Assembly (NCBI GenBank): GCA_002811645.1
Contig: PDIP01000053.1
Coordinates: 116,771 to 173,578, forward strand
Direction of reading: 5' to 3'
Source: Corallochytrium limacisporum
Lineage: Eukaryota > Opisthokonta
Length of the DNA stretch: 56,808 nucleotides
In this document: piece by piece, positions 29,421 through 39,891 of the stretch
Numbering within the stretch: position 1 is the first letter of the stretch
Layout: the number at the start of each line of letters is the position of its first letter
Position numbers and translations under genes: made by a program
The notes under the pieces: model-generated
What the model was told of the DNA's origin: nothing
What the model saw: only the letters and a program-made list of their open reading frames with translations
The model's database searches: none

Positions 29421-32165
29421 TCGCCTTCTCATGCGGGTTGAGAAATTTCGGGTGCGACGCAACGGGGTCGCTGCTGGGGCTAGGGAGAGATTAGAGGACA
29501 CATACCACCCAAAAGCCGGGAAGAGTTGTTGCAACGAAGTTTTCTACACCGAGGCCCTTTTGATCCGTTTGCCATTGGCAGCCACGCCCCCATCGCCAAA
29601 CATGCTGGGATCAACCAACACATGCAACAAAAAACTGAACCTGCTTTGTGGGCGGATCTGTCCTCACACAACATGCCCTGAATATCGGTCGACAGACGAC
29701 AAAAGTGTAGCTGCTTTTGTCAAACTCTTGTGTCCTAAACCGTGCGCTTCTTTGCATCGATGTCGAGTATCCCTTATCGATCCACCAAAAAAAAAATCTT
29801 GGTCCTATTGTCCTTTACAGTGCCGCGGTCAGACTCAGGGGCGTTTACTGTCTCTCTCTGCCTCACAAATGGGGCAAAAAAGGAAGGTAGCGTGAAATAC
29901 TGTGCAATCTGCTGCTCGCTGCCGAGTTCTGCGCCCCGATTCCTACACCCAGGCCACCGTTGCTTGGGGCATGACCATTTCCAAGAGAACCCTCTACAAA
30001 GTAGAGGTGAATGGCCTGGGCACGACAACTTTGCATCATCTGGGACGTATCTTCAGATTGTAGACAGCCGGTACTGCACACAATCACTGCATTGTACATT
30101 TGGAATAGAAAACAGCTTGGCATTCTATGATGCAATAGATAGACGTTAGACGATGTTGGAACGATACCGGCATGATTCTCTGCAGCGCAAAACGATCTTG
30201 TAGGCGGAAGCTTCAATATCCCGCGGCTGAGAGGGCGGGCGGGCGTTCGATGGTGGCTACCACCAATTCCATCGCATTTCATTTTCAGAGTGCAGAAGCC
30301 GTATGTTTTCAGTATGGTAACCTCGTGCGGGACCTGCTGCTCTTGCACATTCGATAGGCCAGAAAGATCGGCATTTGATCTGCGTTATGAATTTGAATCC
30401 ATGTGTAAGGCCGATGAATATTTGCTACTCCGTAGGAGAACTGTGAGGAGGTGACGGCAAGCTAAGAGATGTACAAGAATGTGTCGTGCTTTAGGCTTAT
30501 TTCCATTGCAACATGAAGGTAATGAAGAATCAGAGAGAAATGCGGAGGAATGCACCGATCGATGTCCCAGCATGCCGGATAACATGCATTGAACACAGTG
30601 TGTTTAAATGCACGGGTAATCGTCATCATTCATTCATTCATGCCACAGTATTCTCGTCCTCCCTAAGTCCTCCCCCCGGTTGATATGGGAAGCAATAGAC
30701 TGGATTGGCTACGCGACCGTTCCCAAACCCACTGTAGGTGCGGAGGCTCAAGAGATCTCTTGCAAGATCTGAGTGCACGTAACCCTGTTGGTTCCAAACA
30801 TGTGTACCACCCCCAAATCCATACATGACGTATCCGTTTAGACATGGTGAATACAAAAGCTTGCAACATACTGGAAAGAGATGCCGAGGAAGATCCAAAC
30901 AACCTGATGGTGGATGGGCGAACGATGCGGGATGGGCCGTCTTCAGAAAATATTCTATGAATCAAAGAATTGTATATTTGAACATAGATTTACGGAAAAT
31001 TCTTCTGCCGGGGAAAATGTGTGGGGACTGTCCCTGGGCTGCTGGGTTCCCCTTCCCGGTCTGACCGCTATACTTACATACTTTACGATTCTCTGCAAAC
31101 CCACACACGGTGATTGATTTCGTAAAAGTGTGAGTGGGAGGCAACTTTGATGTCATGCGGAGACCCAGTCTGTCCTATATTGAATGTAGCACAACTCCGG
31201 ACCACAAGCCGGGTGGGTTTTTCCGTTGGCGCACCCTTTGCAGCCCCTGCAGACCTCAGACTCCGGGCCGTGCAAGAGCAGTAAAACCGCCCGCACTTCT
31301 TCGTCGGTAGCGAATGTACTGGGCTCAGCTTTAATGAGGCAGCAGGCTGTCATGGTCAGGCCATCGTTGCCCTTTGCTCTCTCTCGCAGTTCAGGTTTTT
31401 TTTTTGGGCTTTTGTTCGTCCTCGCGTGATTTTTTCTTTTCGTTTTCCTCGCATTCTGGAACACTCTTAGAACCTGCTCGAAATGGAACACGGGGGGTCG
31501 ACGACACTATAAAGAAAAAGTCATTCTTCTTCGCGTCGTGCTCCCGCGCATCCTCCCTCGACGTATTAACGGGCCCACAAACCGGGTTCATTCACTACGG
31601 AAGTGCCGAGCGAAAGCAACCACTCGACCCTCCACCGCTTGCAGCCCGCGTCGCAGCACCTTTTTCGTTTTGGGGGAGACCTCCCTTGTCCGTTCAATTC
31701 GTGCTGACATCTGCTCCGCGCATGAGAGACCACGGAGTTGGAGACTCTCCCCATACTCAATGTACTGGCACCGAAACCTTTTGCTGCCAACTTCTGGCGG
31801 CTCCCCCGACCCGCGGGCTTAGGAGATTAAGGGTCCCCACTCGCGTGGCGATGCGTGAAATCTTCCTCCTACTGTGCCTTAAGTGGGTTCTCATTACCGA
31901 GTTGCGGTGTACCACATAGCTGGAAAGATGGCCCAACGGGGAGCCATACACTGCAGTGGACATTCTCTATCCTTTGGCTGAAAAAGCCTCAGAGTTGGCC
32001 CCGTTGGCAACAATTCTGGTGTATGGTCACCATTTTGCTTAGTTTAGAATTTTGTGGTACAATCGATAAGCTCGTGAAGGTATGTCAGCAAACTAAATGC
32101 AATCATAGAAGAAATGGAATTGAGCAAGATTACGTCCCATGTCGTGTGGAACTATTAAAGAAAAA

Positions 32166-33134
32166 ATGAATGGTGTTGAAATTACAGACGGTGCCAAGGT
32201 GTTGCTGATTGGCAACCCTGCACTTACCTCGGAAACGCTAGAGAAGACCATTATGGATTTGCGCCAGCGGGCAGGCGGAAATGGCGGCGTTTCTCTTGAG
32301 CAGCTGGACCGCTTGGAGAAGATCTCACCCACCCCGGGAGCCTACACAATTGCCCTAGCTGGTTACGTTCAGCCACAAGCATTTACTCATAGCGACAAGG
32401 TTCTGAGCCAGATTGCCCGAGGTTTGGCCCCTGGCGGTGTTTTGAAGATTCGGGAACCTGTGTCCGCCACCGCAATTTTCCGGGACGACCGCAACGAGGA
32501 GAGTCTTGTAAGCGCTCTGAAGCTCGCTGGTTATGTCGATCTGACAGATGCCAAGACTGTTGACGCCACTGAGGAAGAGAAGACTGCTATCCTAGCTTAT
32601 CTGGAGAAGATTGGAAAGGCCAATGAAGTCGCCACTGCTGCCATCAGGAATCTGAAGTTTATTGAAATCGGTGGAAAGAAACCCAACTACGATGTCGGCG
32701 CAGCTCAGCCCATTCGCATTGCCCTGAAGAAGAAGAAAGCTGCAGCTGCCAATGCCAACGGGGTCAGCAACGGCAATGGCAACGCCAAGGCATGGAAGAT
32801 CAACACCAATGACTTCGGCGATGACGATCTCATTGATGACGAAGCCGATTTGCTACAGGAAGACGATTACAAGAAACCTGGGGCTGATGAGCTCAAGAAC
32901 GACTGCTCTACCAAGCGCAAGGCATGTAAGAACTGCAGTTGTGGCCGTGCCGAGATGGAAGCGCAAGAAGAGGATGCTCAGGCGGTCCTGGCGAAGCCAG
33001 TCGAGTCAAGCTGCGGTAGCTGCTACCTCGGTGACGCCTTCCGGTGCAGTACCTGCCCATACCTTGGCATGCCCGCCTTCAAACCTGGCGAGAAGGTCAG
33101 CCTTAGTCAGCGCCAGATGAAGATTGATGAGTAG
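32166..33134 (+). CDS. CIAPIN1: Anamorsin / Dre2, cytosolic Fe-S assembly factor
   Basis: Electron carrier that, with the diflavin reductase Ndor1/Tah18, feeds cytosolic iron-sulfur cluster assembly. 322 residues from the ATG at 32166; an in-frame ATG at 32139 would add nine residues, but the family starts shortly before the first strand GAKVLLIG. N-terminal methyltransferase-like domain (1-165), an Ala/Asn/Lys linker, then the acidic [12 protein letters not shown] block. The 2Fe-2S motif is C247-x6-C254-x2-C257-x-C259, and the 4Fe-4S twin motif is C283-x2-C286-x7-C294-x2-C297 in [17 protein letters not shown], both canonical. Ends QRQMKIDE. Convergent with UQCRH. Single exon. Confidence 0.95.
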   Translation: MNGVEITDGAKVLLIGNPALTSETLEKTIMDLRQRAGGNGGVSLEQLDRLEKISPTPGAYTIALAGYVQPQAFTHSDKVLSQIARGLAPGGVLKIREPVSATAIFRDDRNEESLVSALKLAGYVDLTDAKTVDATEEEKTAILAYLEKIGKANEVATAAIRNLKFIEIGGKKPNYDVGAAQPIRIALKKKKAAAANANGVSNGNGNAKAWKINTNDFGDDDLIDDEADLLQEDDYKKPGADELKNDCSTKRKACKNCSCGRAEMEAQEEDAQAVLAKPVESSCGSCYLGDAFRCSTCPYLGMPAFKPGEKVSLSQRQMKIDE

Positions 33135-33748
33135 GCTATGACTGCCTGTTCATGCACAGCATGTTTTAGTTATTGTGGAAGACCTAATGCTTTTCGAGTT
33201 GCGTTGGTGTTAGATTGCGCCCTATCCCAGTGTTGGAAGGCCACTACCAGTGCTCAAACCTACAGGCTTCCTAATCAAATATGATTATCCATAGACCCGT
33301 TTCCTCCCTCAGCATATACATCATAACATTTAAGTAAAAGCCATACATTTGACATCTACACCAATCCTCATTATCATGTTTCGTGCTTGTGCAAGTCCTT
33401 GTGATCTACAATTTTCATTACGAGTTTTATTTGTGGAAGTGTTTCGTTTTGAAAGGCATTGCCTTGCAAAGTGACTTTTTGTATGCCGAAAAGAAATGCG
33501 GTTTGCTACATGTTATGCTGGGGTTTGAACTGTCCAGCAATGACGACAGCCCGATTGACTACCATGTCGATTGGAGATTCCACGTGAAGCAGAGCAGCAG
33601 TGTGGTCCCGAGAGCTAATATCAGCTCACAGCCCACTACCCGATCCCCTAGATATGCAAGAGTGTCAGTTTTCCGATGTTTTGCTTCATGTAAAAGGCTA
33701 CCATTGTGTCAATGCTGGCAAGTAAATTTGGTTGCAAATGGAGATAAC
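33135..33748. other. Convergent interval between anamorsin and UQCRH, with a possible UQCRH terminal exon
   Basis: Mostly AT-rich 3' sequence. On the minus strand a branch-point-like CTGAC and the acceptor ATATCTAG at about 33648-33656 could join UQCRH to a few extra codons ending at 33626. A 139-codon plus-strand open frame here overlaps the UQCRH end and looks non-coding. Confidence 0.35.
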
Positions 33749-34030
33749 TTACTTCAGGTGAGACCACAGCTTGGGTGCAGTGCAGTGATCGACACAGTGT
33801 AGGAAATGGAAGAGTTCCTCCGTGCAGGTCTCGGCAGTGTTCGTCCGCGAGTTGACGCGAGCCTCGCACTTCTCCATTTCCTCCTTAGCGGCAGCACAGG
33901 TTGTCGATGCGCATTCCTCCTCAATCTCTTCCTTGACGTCTTCGGGCTCTTCCTCTTCCTCTTCTTCGTCCTCTTCAACGTCCTCGACAGGCTCCTCCTC
34001 AGGAATCTGCTTCTCGTCCTCCAAAGCCAT
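33749..34030 (-). CDS. UQCRH: Cytochrome bc1 complex hinge protein (subunit 6/QCR6)
   Basis: Small acidic subunit of mitochondrial complex III that stabilises the cytochrome c1-cytochrome c contact. 93 residues: a very acidic N-terminal half (EDVEEDEEEEEEE), then the conserved hinge fold CEARVNSR, CTEELFHFLHCVDHC and KLWSHLK, matching the family pattern C-TEEL-D-L-H-x-x-D-HC-x-x-KL-x-x-LK. Cysteines at 40, 45, 55, 69, 79 and 83 can form the two helix-clamping disulfides plus an extra pair. The stop codon lies in AAGTAAGT, a perfect 5' splice donor, so the real C-terminus might come from a further exon. The family normally ends in LK, so the frame may also be complete as it is. Confidence 0.92.
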   Translation of the reverse strand: MALEDEKQIPEEEPVEDVEEDEEEEEEEPEDVKEEIEEECASTTCAAAKEEMEKCEARVNSRTNTAETCTEELFHFLHCVDHCTAPKLWSHLK

Positions 34031-35460
34031 GGTTGCTGTTGTCTATTGAATCAGGCGCACTAACCCCCTATGCTTAATTATAATAATGTATCCGATCTGA
34101 TACTAAAGAAGCGCACTGGCTACTGTTTCAGAACGGGTGAATATGACGGTTGTTTACAAAGTCGGACAGCTTCTATGGTCTGACCTTTGTCATACCTTTC
34201 CATAGATCAATTACGCCACCCGTCTATCATATAATTCAGCTGCATGTGCATGCGTGCATTCCACAACGAGAATACAACTTGGTGGTTCTTCATCTGTCCC
34301 AAACACTGGCACAAGAAAGTCTCCGTCAGGAAGTGCAGTTGTGTTTTGCAGTGATTCTATCCCCTTCACACTGCTCACACCCACACAAGGAGGCTCTCAC
34401 ACAGGCCCATTGCATTCGCCCACCTGGTCCCCCCACCCTCGTCCTCCTGGCGGACTTGCCCTGGTCCCTAATGTTTACATTTTGTGAACCGTAAGTTATG
34501 TATCTGCTGCACATTGCTCTCTCTGTACGTGTGCGTGTCTGCGTGTTGGTTTGTGGGTCACTATAGCTCAACGTGCCGCACGGCACACACGACGGAGCGC
34601 CCAAGACACATGTCACACGGGGCCTTCCGTTTCAAGAAAACAAAAAACCTGGGCGCACGCACCTACTCCGCCAGGCTCGCCCTTCGGTGCCTGCCTCCCT
34701 TGAGAAGAGAGGGGGGATCTCTTTGCAATTTGCTCGGCAGTCACGGTCCCTGTCCTCGGGCCATACTGAGATAATAGAAACTAGCCACAAAAACTTTTCC
34801 TCGCCACATTCTCCGTGACGGCCGGAGTGTGTATATTTTATTTTGTTTGGTCATGATGCCACCGACTGGTCACCCACGCACCGTACATTGACAATGGAAA
34901 CCGGCCGTGTGCCCAGTTTGGGGACCACTGGCAAACAACCTTTTCCGTCTAACGTGCACTGCACCAGACGGTGGTGTGGGGAAGGGGGGCCCATGGGACC
35001 TTGCCTTTTCGGCAAAGTCGGTGTCTGACACCCACCTGCGCGGACTTCAGTACTCTTCTCCGGTAGCGAAAGAGTTAGCAGAACTTGGTGAAAGAAATGG
35101 CAATTTTCTTCTCTTTCCCTTGGGAGGGGGGGGAGGGCCTGGTGCACAGTTTAACTTTGTTTTCTGTACCTTACTTTCCATAGTGAAACAGTTGGGCTGC
35201 AACAGGGTTCACTTGGCCAGAGCTTTTTGAACGCAGCAACGAGTGCCGGTGGGATTTAATTCATATAAACTAGGTTATCAGTTATATGGAAGGGGTCACT
35301 CCAAGACTCGTGCAAGTGTGAGTGAGATTTGGCTGTACCAGCGCGAGACCTTGCCTTTTAGGTCATTGTTGACCACCGTTTGGATGGGTTGGTGGAGGCT
35401 TGTGGATGTGGTGATGGCTTTGCATGGTAGGATGCTGTCTTAAGTTTGTGGTTGTCCCAA
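34031..35460. other. 1.4 kb interval upstream of UQCRH
   Basis: UQCRH promoter in the first 150 bases, then CA/CT-rich and G-rich sequence with no recognisable gene. Contains TTCCATAGTGAAA (about 35177-35189), the reverse complement of an element seen in other intervals. Confidence 0.4.
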
Positions 35461-35978
35461 TCAGTAGAGGTACAGACCAGCTGCGATCACTGTTGCAAAG
35501 ATGGTGTCCGAAACGAAGCTAGCCTCGGCACAGGCATCTGTCTTAGGATCCCAAAGAAAGCGTGCAGCCATCCTGAATATTGAAACCGGGAGGAAAAATT
35601 GAGGACAGAGTCAGAGTTAGCGTCTATCTGAAGGAAATATCCGCATGGTAACGATTTCAACACTGGTACTTACTTTACTCCGCAACCGTTGTTGTCTCCC
35701 ACTGTCGCCTGAACAATGAACTTGTAGCGCTTCAAATCAAGGTTCTTAAGCATGTCGCGAACTTCACTGGCGATGGTCTTTGCAAAGTGTTCTCCTGCAG
35801 CGGTATCCGTGTATTCGACAGCAACCAGGTGCTTCTTCAGAATTTGCTGAATGTTGTCCTTCACAAGCGATGCACGGAACTTGTCTTTGTGCTCCGGAGG
35901 CGAAGGATATGTGTCAGAACATTCTGACTGATTTGCACTAGGGACTGCTGATCCCGATCCCACCACTGATGTAGACAT
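35461..35978 (-). CDS. DYNLT1: Tctex-type dynein light chain, two exons
   Basis: Cargo-binding light chain of cytoplasmic (and often flagellar) dynein. Exon 1 is 35978-35674 and exon 2 is 35572-35461, together 138 residues. Exon 1 ends in the strand YKFIVQATVGDNNGCGVK, which matches F-K-Y-I-V-x-x-x-I-x-Q-x-x-G-x-G in Tctex proteins. It would stop prematurely at a TAA inside the donor GTAAGT. Removing a 101 bp intron ending in TTCAG restores the rest of the fold: ARFLWDPKTDA, FVSDTIFATVIAAGLYLY, the usual C-terminal strands W/F-D-x-x-x-D-G ... GLxx. The first 35 residues are a Ser/Pro-rich disordered leader. The exon join keeps the frame exactly (two bases plus one). Exon 1 alone would be a truncated, unfoldable protein. 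Confidence 0.9.
35573..35673 (-). other. Spliceosomal intron of the Tctex light chain gene (101 bp)
   Basis: Donor AA|GTAAGT, acceptor ATATTCAG|G on the minus strand. Splicing restores the C-terminal strands of the Tctex fold, so the intron is supported by protein homology. Confidence 0.85.
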
Positions 35979-38372
35979 CGTTTCTGTATCTGTAGTTCAC
36001 TCCCGTCGTGTGTGTTTGGATACCGGTTCCGTGTCACATGGAACTAGATACAATCCATCCATCAAATACCAGCCTCTCAATAAGGGCCGTCTGCGATCCC
36101 AAAGTCACCCAAAGTCCTTCTTTATGCATTGCTGTGGGGACCAACGGCCCACATACTGGAAAACTAAAGTGAAGTCCGGACGGCTTCACACACCTAGGTG
36201 GATCGCTTTTCCCCGCACAGAGGTGACGGCACCCGCCTGTGGACCCCTCATACGGAATCGACGGGTTTGATTCGTTCTATATTCCATCACCAACTTCCCC
36301 CGTTCAGAGGCTCACTTTTCGTCTCAAGTGTTTGTTTGCTGAGCAACTCTTAAACGTACGCGCGTTGCTTCCGAACGACAGTCTTTCTTCAGTATATTCA
36401 GTACTGCTGTGGATGGCACCAACTACCAAATCCTGACTGATCACACATGTCAGTGCGCGCCAGGCCAGAGACCCCCCTCCTCGCCTCCGCTCAGTGCCGA
36501 CAGCTGCGCTGATTTGTTGCCCCGTCCAGGGTATCGGGGGCCTCGTTTATTGCGCTGGGCGGGTCATGTGGACCCAACCTCCCCGGTCGTCGGCATCGAA
36601 CCAAACCGGATCAGTGTCAGGCAGGGGATATTGTGAGTTCTTGCGCTCACCTTGACTTTTGCTCAGAGGGCCTGTATGTATGTGCATCCATGTGTGATGA
36701 ATTAGCGCGTCTGCTTGCGATCTAATATACTGTGAGGATCTCCTAGCCAACATTATCTACAGACAAGGAGGCAAAGCACACTGCAAATGGCGACAGTGTT
36801 GGTTCATGGTACTGTGGGTTGGGAATCACTTGTTACTCCGTGACGCCATCACCCTGCATCCACAAAGTCCCCAGTCCTTGTTAATGACTCCATGATATAA
36901 ATGGTTCTTGTGCAGTAACCATTGTGGAGCCTCGCCATCGAGTAGGACACATACATCCCCGATGTATCAGATGGTTGTCTCCCGCTAAGTATGCCTGTCC
37001 TTTCATGTTCAGCTTTACTCTTGTTGCTATCTGCTCCCTCGTGATAGGGGACAGGTGTAACGCACAGCATCACTTCCACAAGCACGCATAGAGAGATCAA
37101 TCTGCAAACTGTGGAGTGAAGACCACTGCATGCTGCCTTGTTTCGTGCACACTCGCTCATCTGGACATGTGTAACGTGTGAGAAATTGTCGTTGACAGAC
37201 ACACAATCTCACCGCCAAAATCACGGGACTTTCTGCTGCTCACTCCCGTACCGAGTCGCCCCAAAAAAGGGGAGCAAAAGGATCCACCGCAAATTTTTTT
37301 GCCTTTCGGAGCCGCTGAGCTGTGTCTGCATCCGCGGGGTAGCGAGGGTGGGGGCGCCTTCTCCCGCCGGCCCGCTCTCTCGGAACCCCCCTCCTTCTGC
37401 CCGGGGGCAAGACGTGCGACGGTGCATACTGAAGCTTAGGCGCGGCAGTGGGACCGCACACCGGGGCTCCCCTTTCTTTTTCGTTTCTCTCGCCGGAGGG
37501 GTTGCTCTTTGCATCCGCAACCGCCTCCCCGGAGAGCAGATCTGGCAATTGCATCAAACCGGGCACACAAACACAAACACACACACAGGGACAAGCGCGG
37601 GAACAGAAACGGACCAAGTGACGGCACCGGGCGGCCCGCTAAAGAAAGGGAGAAGCACCGGGCGAATAGAGGGAGACGGACCCTCTCCCCCTGCCCTGGG
37701 GGGGGGTTGGAGGGGGCTGTCTCTTTGGGACGGTGGATGAACCGATCTGGTCGTTCCTTTCGGGGAGGGGGAGGGGGAGGAGGAAATCCAGTCGGGGAAG
37801 AAACCCGCCTGGGGGAATTGCAACGGTACTATTCTTACGTCACTACGTTCAGTATGCAATTGACGAACGTTAGCGATGTCGGGAGGAGGGGGAAATAATC
37901 GCGCAGGAGTCTCCGCTGTTTTGTTGGTGGGGGGGGGGGGAGACGGAACACCGGGTAAGCACACACACACCATTTCATTCGCCCCGATCCTTGTTCACCC
38001 CCGTGGCCTGGAGACCTCTTTTTTGTGTGGACGCCATCTTTGGTTCGCAGTTCGATGTTCCCGAACTTGAATTTTCCGGTTGTTACCACTGACTCAGAGA
38101 CAGAAAGCTGATATCAATAGAATGGGTGCTTAGTTATTGGACCATAAACGTGCGGGTATAGTGGGATCAACACCGTGGTACCTGAAAAGACTGACTTGCT
38201 AAGTCCGCAGAAGCAAACCACTTGTGTGTGCACAACACAACCAACTGGGCAATGACTCGGAAATAGTTTTCAGTTCTAAATGTGTACCTTTGTAGCTAGT
38301 TGATCATTAAATGGGTACTCTATAGCGAAAGTCACCATAGCGCACCCAGATACACATTCACCTCTCAACGAG
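35979..38372. other. 2.4 kb divergent interval between the Tctex gene and the LCAT-like gene
   Basis: Holds the Tctex promoter, an RNase H-like relic (36376-36640), G/C-rich low-complexity sequence at 37300-37950 with a G11 run and CA repeats, and probably the missing first exon of the LCAT-like gene close to 38300. No complete gene. Confidence 0.4.
36376..36640 (+). pseudogene. Decayed Ty3/gypsy-like RNase H region (second copy)
   Basis: With one frame change near 36415, the plus strand reads VYSVLLWMA, then GTNYQILTDHT, matching the L-x-x-x-x-x-F-x-I-x-TDH-x-x-L strand of Ty3/gypsy RNase H. It then reads RLLRWAGHVD, matching the L-x-R-W-A-x-x-L-x helix, and VVGIEPNR, matching the I-x-H-I-x-G-x-x-N strand. 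Order and spacing are as in the intact domain. Stop codons and frame shifts mark it as dead. No reverse transcriptase or integrase core is recognisable beside it. Confidence 0.42.
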
Positions 38373-39746
38373 GTGGCATCTCTGTTGCTGCCCCAGGTCA
38401 CGACCTGGCAGGACACTCTTTGCGATGTATCCGAAGAGATCCTTAGTCACTTGACAGAGCAATTTGCAGAAACAGAGGCTGCGCCATACACACATATAAA
38501 CAGAGTGTCATGGGGCAGTACCACGGCATCGACCTCAGGTCGGTACTCTACATTGACAACAGCAAGCGTGGACGAGTCCACTCCTGGCATTGACCCCCCA
38601 ACAGTCTTCATTCATGGCATTAAAGGAGCCATGCTGTACAATATTAAGGAGCGCAAGCGTCTCTGGCTCACCACTGCCCATGTTTTGGGTTGGCAGCACT
38701 CGAATATCTCGCTACCTATGCAGTACGACGAATCTGGCAGCCAACTGCACGATGGTACTTTCCCGACGGGCATTCTGGAGTACATTAGCCTCTTTGGCTT
38801 CAAACGCCCCATATACAGTGTATTTCTGGGTTACATGAGAAAGCGTGTCGGCAATCGGTTCCATGCCTACGCCTATGACTGGCGCCGGGAAATTGGCGAG
38901 ACAAGCCATAAGTTTGAAATGTACCTGGACAAGATCAAGCAGGAATACGGTCGTGCACCGAGGATCATTGCGCACAGCATGGGCGGTTTGATCACCTGGA
39001 CGGTGTTGGTCCGGCGGCCAGAATTGATTGATTCAATTGTATTCGCCGGTGTACCGTTTGTCGGGAACCCGAGCTTCCTAGAGGATGTGCACGACGGTTA
39101 TGTCCTTGGGTTCAACCGCACCATGATGAAGCCACACGTGAGCAAGACATTCCCCTCCATTTACACGCTGTTTCCCATAGAGACTAAGCAGGGCACCATG
39201 GTCTCTAGCAGCGGCGAATCGATTGATGTCGATTTTTACGATCCGGATCATTGGATTGAGAACCGCATGGGAGCCTACCGTCAGTTCAAGCACTGGTCCA
39301 CCACGTACCAGAAATCAAATAAGGAATTCTTGCGGGTGACGTTGACAAAGGCCAAAAGAATTCGGAGCATCATCCACAACGAGAAACCGACGCGTTTCCC
39401 GCCGATCTCTGTCATTGCGGGTGACTCAGTTGACACACGGTACAGTGTCATGGTGAACGGACCCGCAGCGAAGAACGGCTTGGACTTTGAGACGCGCCCA
39501 ATGTGTAAGGGAGATGGTAGAGTTCCATTGGAGGATGCATGCCCACCTGCTGGTACACCTCACTCGTTCTTTACCACCAACATGTCCCACGGGGCTGTGC
39601 TGGACGACCTGAAGGTCCTGGAGAAGGCACTCGATGCCCTCCAGAGCGTGCCCGGGCCGCATCCGGAGCCCGCTTGGGAGATGGAGGCAGAAATGGCGCT
39701 CTCAAAGGCGGCGGGGATGAGCAAAACTATTCTCAGTCTCTCCTGA
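38373..39746 (+). CDS. LCAT/PDAT-type lipid acyltransferase or phospholipase (5' end incomplete)
   Basis: Alpha/beta hydrolase of the lecithin:cholesterol acyltransferase family. Seen: PPTVFIHGIKGAML (first strand and lid region), YDWRREIGE, the nucleophile elbow IIAHSMGGLI with S202 (numbered from 38373), D381 in CKGDGRVPLEDA and H406 in TNMSHGAVL. This is a full triad in the order and spacing of the family. Likely substrate: phospholipid sn-2 or sn-1 acyl chains. There is no ATG before the core: the frame is open from 38304 to 39746, position 38373 is GTG, and the first in-frame ATG (residue 86) would delete the first strand. An upstream exon is therefore expected; CTGTTGCTGCCCCAG|GTC at 38396 is a good acceptor. 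Convergent with UBXN7, 145 bp apart. Confidence 0.85.
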   Translation: MASLLLPQVTTWQDTLCDVSEEILSHLTEQFAETEAAPYTHINRVSWGSTTASTSGRYSTLTTASVDESTPGIDPPTVFIHGIKGAMLYNIKERKRLWLTTAHVLGWQHSNISLPMQYDESGSQLHDGTFPTGILEYISLFGFKRPIYSVFLGYMRKRVGNRFHAYAYDWRREIGETSHKFEMYLDKIKQEYGRAPRIIAHSMGGLITWTVLVRRPELIDSIVFAGVPFVGNPSFLEDVHDGYVLGFNRTMMKPHVSKTFPSIYTLFPIETKQGTMVSSSGESIDVDFYDPDHWIENRMGAYRQFKHWSTTYQKSNKEFLRVTLTKAKRIRSIIHNEKPTRFPPISVIAGDSVDTRYSVMVNGPAAKNGLDFETRPMCKGDGRVPLEDACPPAGTPHSFFTTNMSHGAVLDDLKVLEKALDALQSVPGPHPEPAWEMEAEMALSKAAGMSKTILSLS

Positions 39747-39891
39747 GAGATCTACACGGTTCTCTTATACATCAAGGCACAAACATGAAAAACACTGCAG
39801 ACATAGCAGTCATTTATCAAGAATCATCGACTAGTAAAGAATATCATAATCACCAGATACGTAATCTAGCCTATACAGAGTCTATTTATCT

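Larger units (their letters stand above)
27017..32165. other. 5.1 kb divergent interval between the lipase and anamorsin genes
   Basis: No intact gene. 27400-28090 is strongly pyrimidine-rich with C/T and T runs. A TG repeat lies at 28484-28516, short hairpins with GC stems at 28870-29000, and an RNase H-like relic at 29206-29420. The 30000-32100 part has several weak open frames without recognisable domains. Looks like old repeats with no remaining function I can see. Confidence 0.45.

Noticed and set aside
29421-29895. Remainder of the 230-codon open frame after the RNase H-like block
   Set aside because: Cys-rich, no recognisable domain, begins at a TTG; probably chance open frame in a relic.
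31374-31919. 181-codon open frame in the lipase-anamorsin interval
   Set aside because: Crosses T and G runs and has Ser/Phe/Arg-rich composition typical of non-coding sequence.
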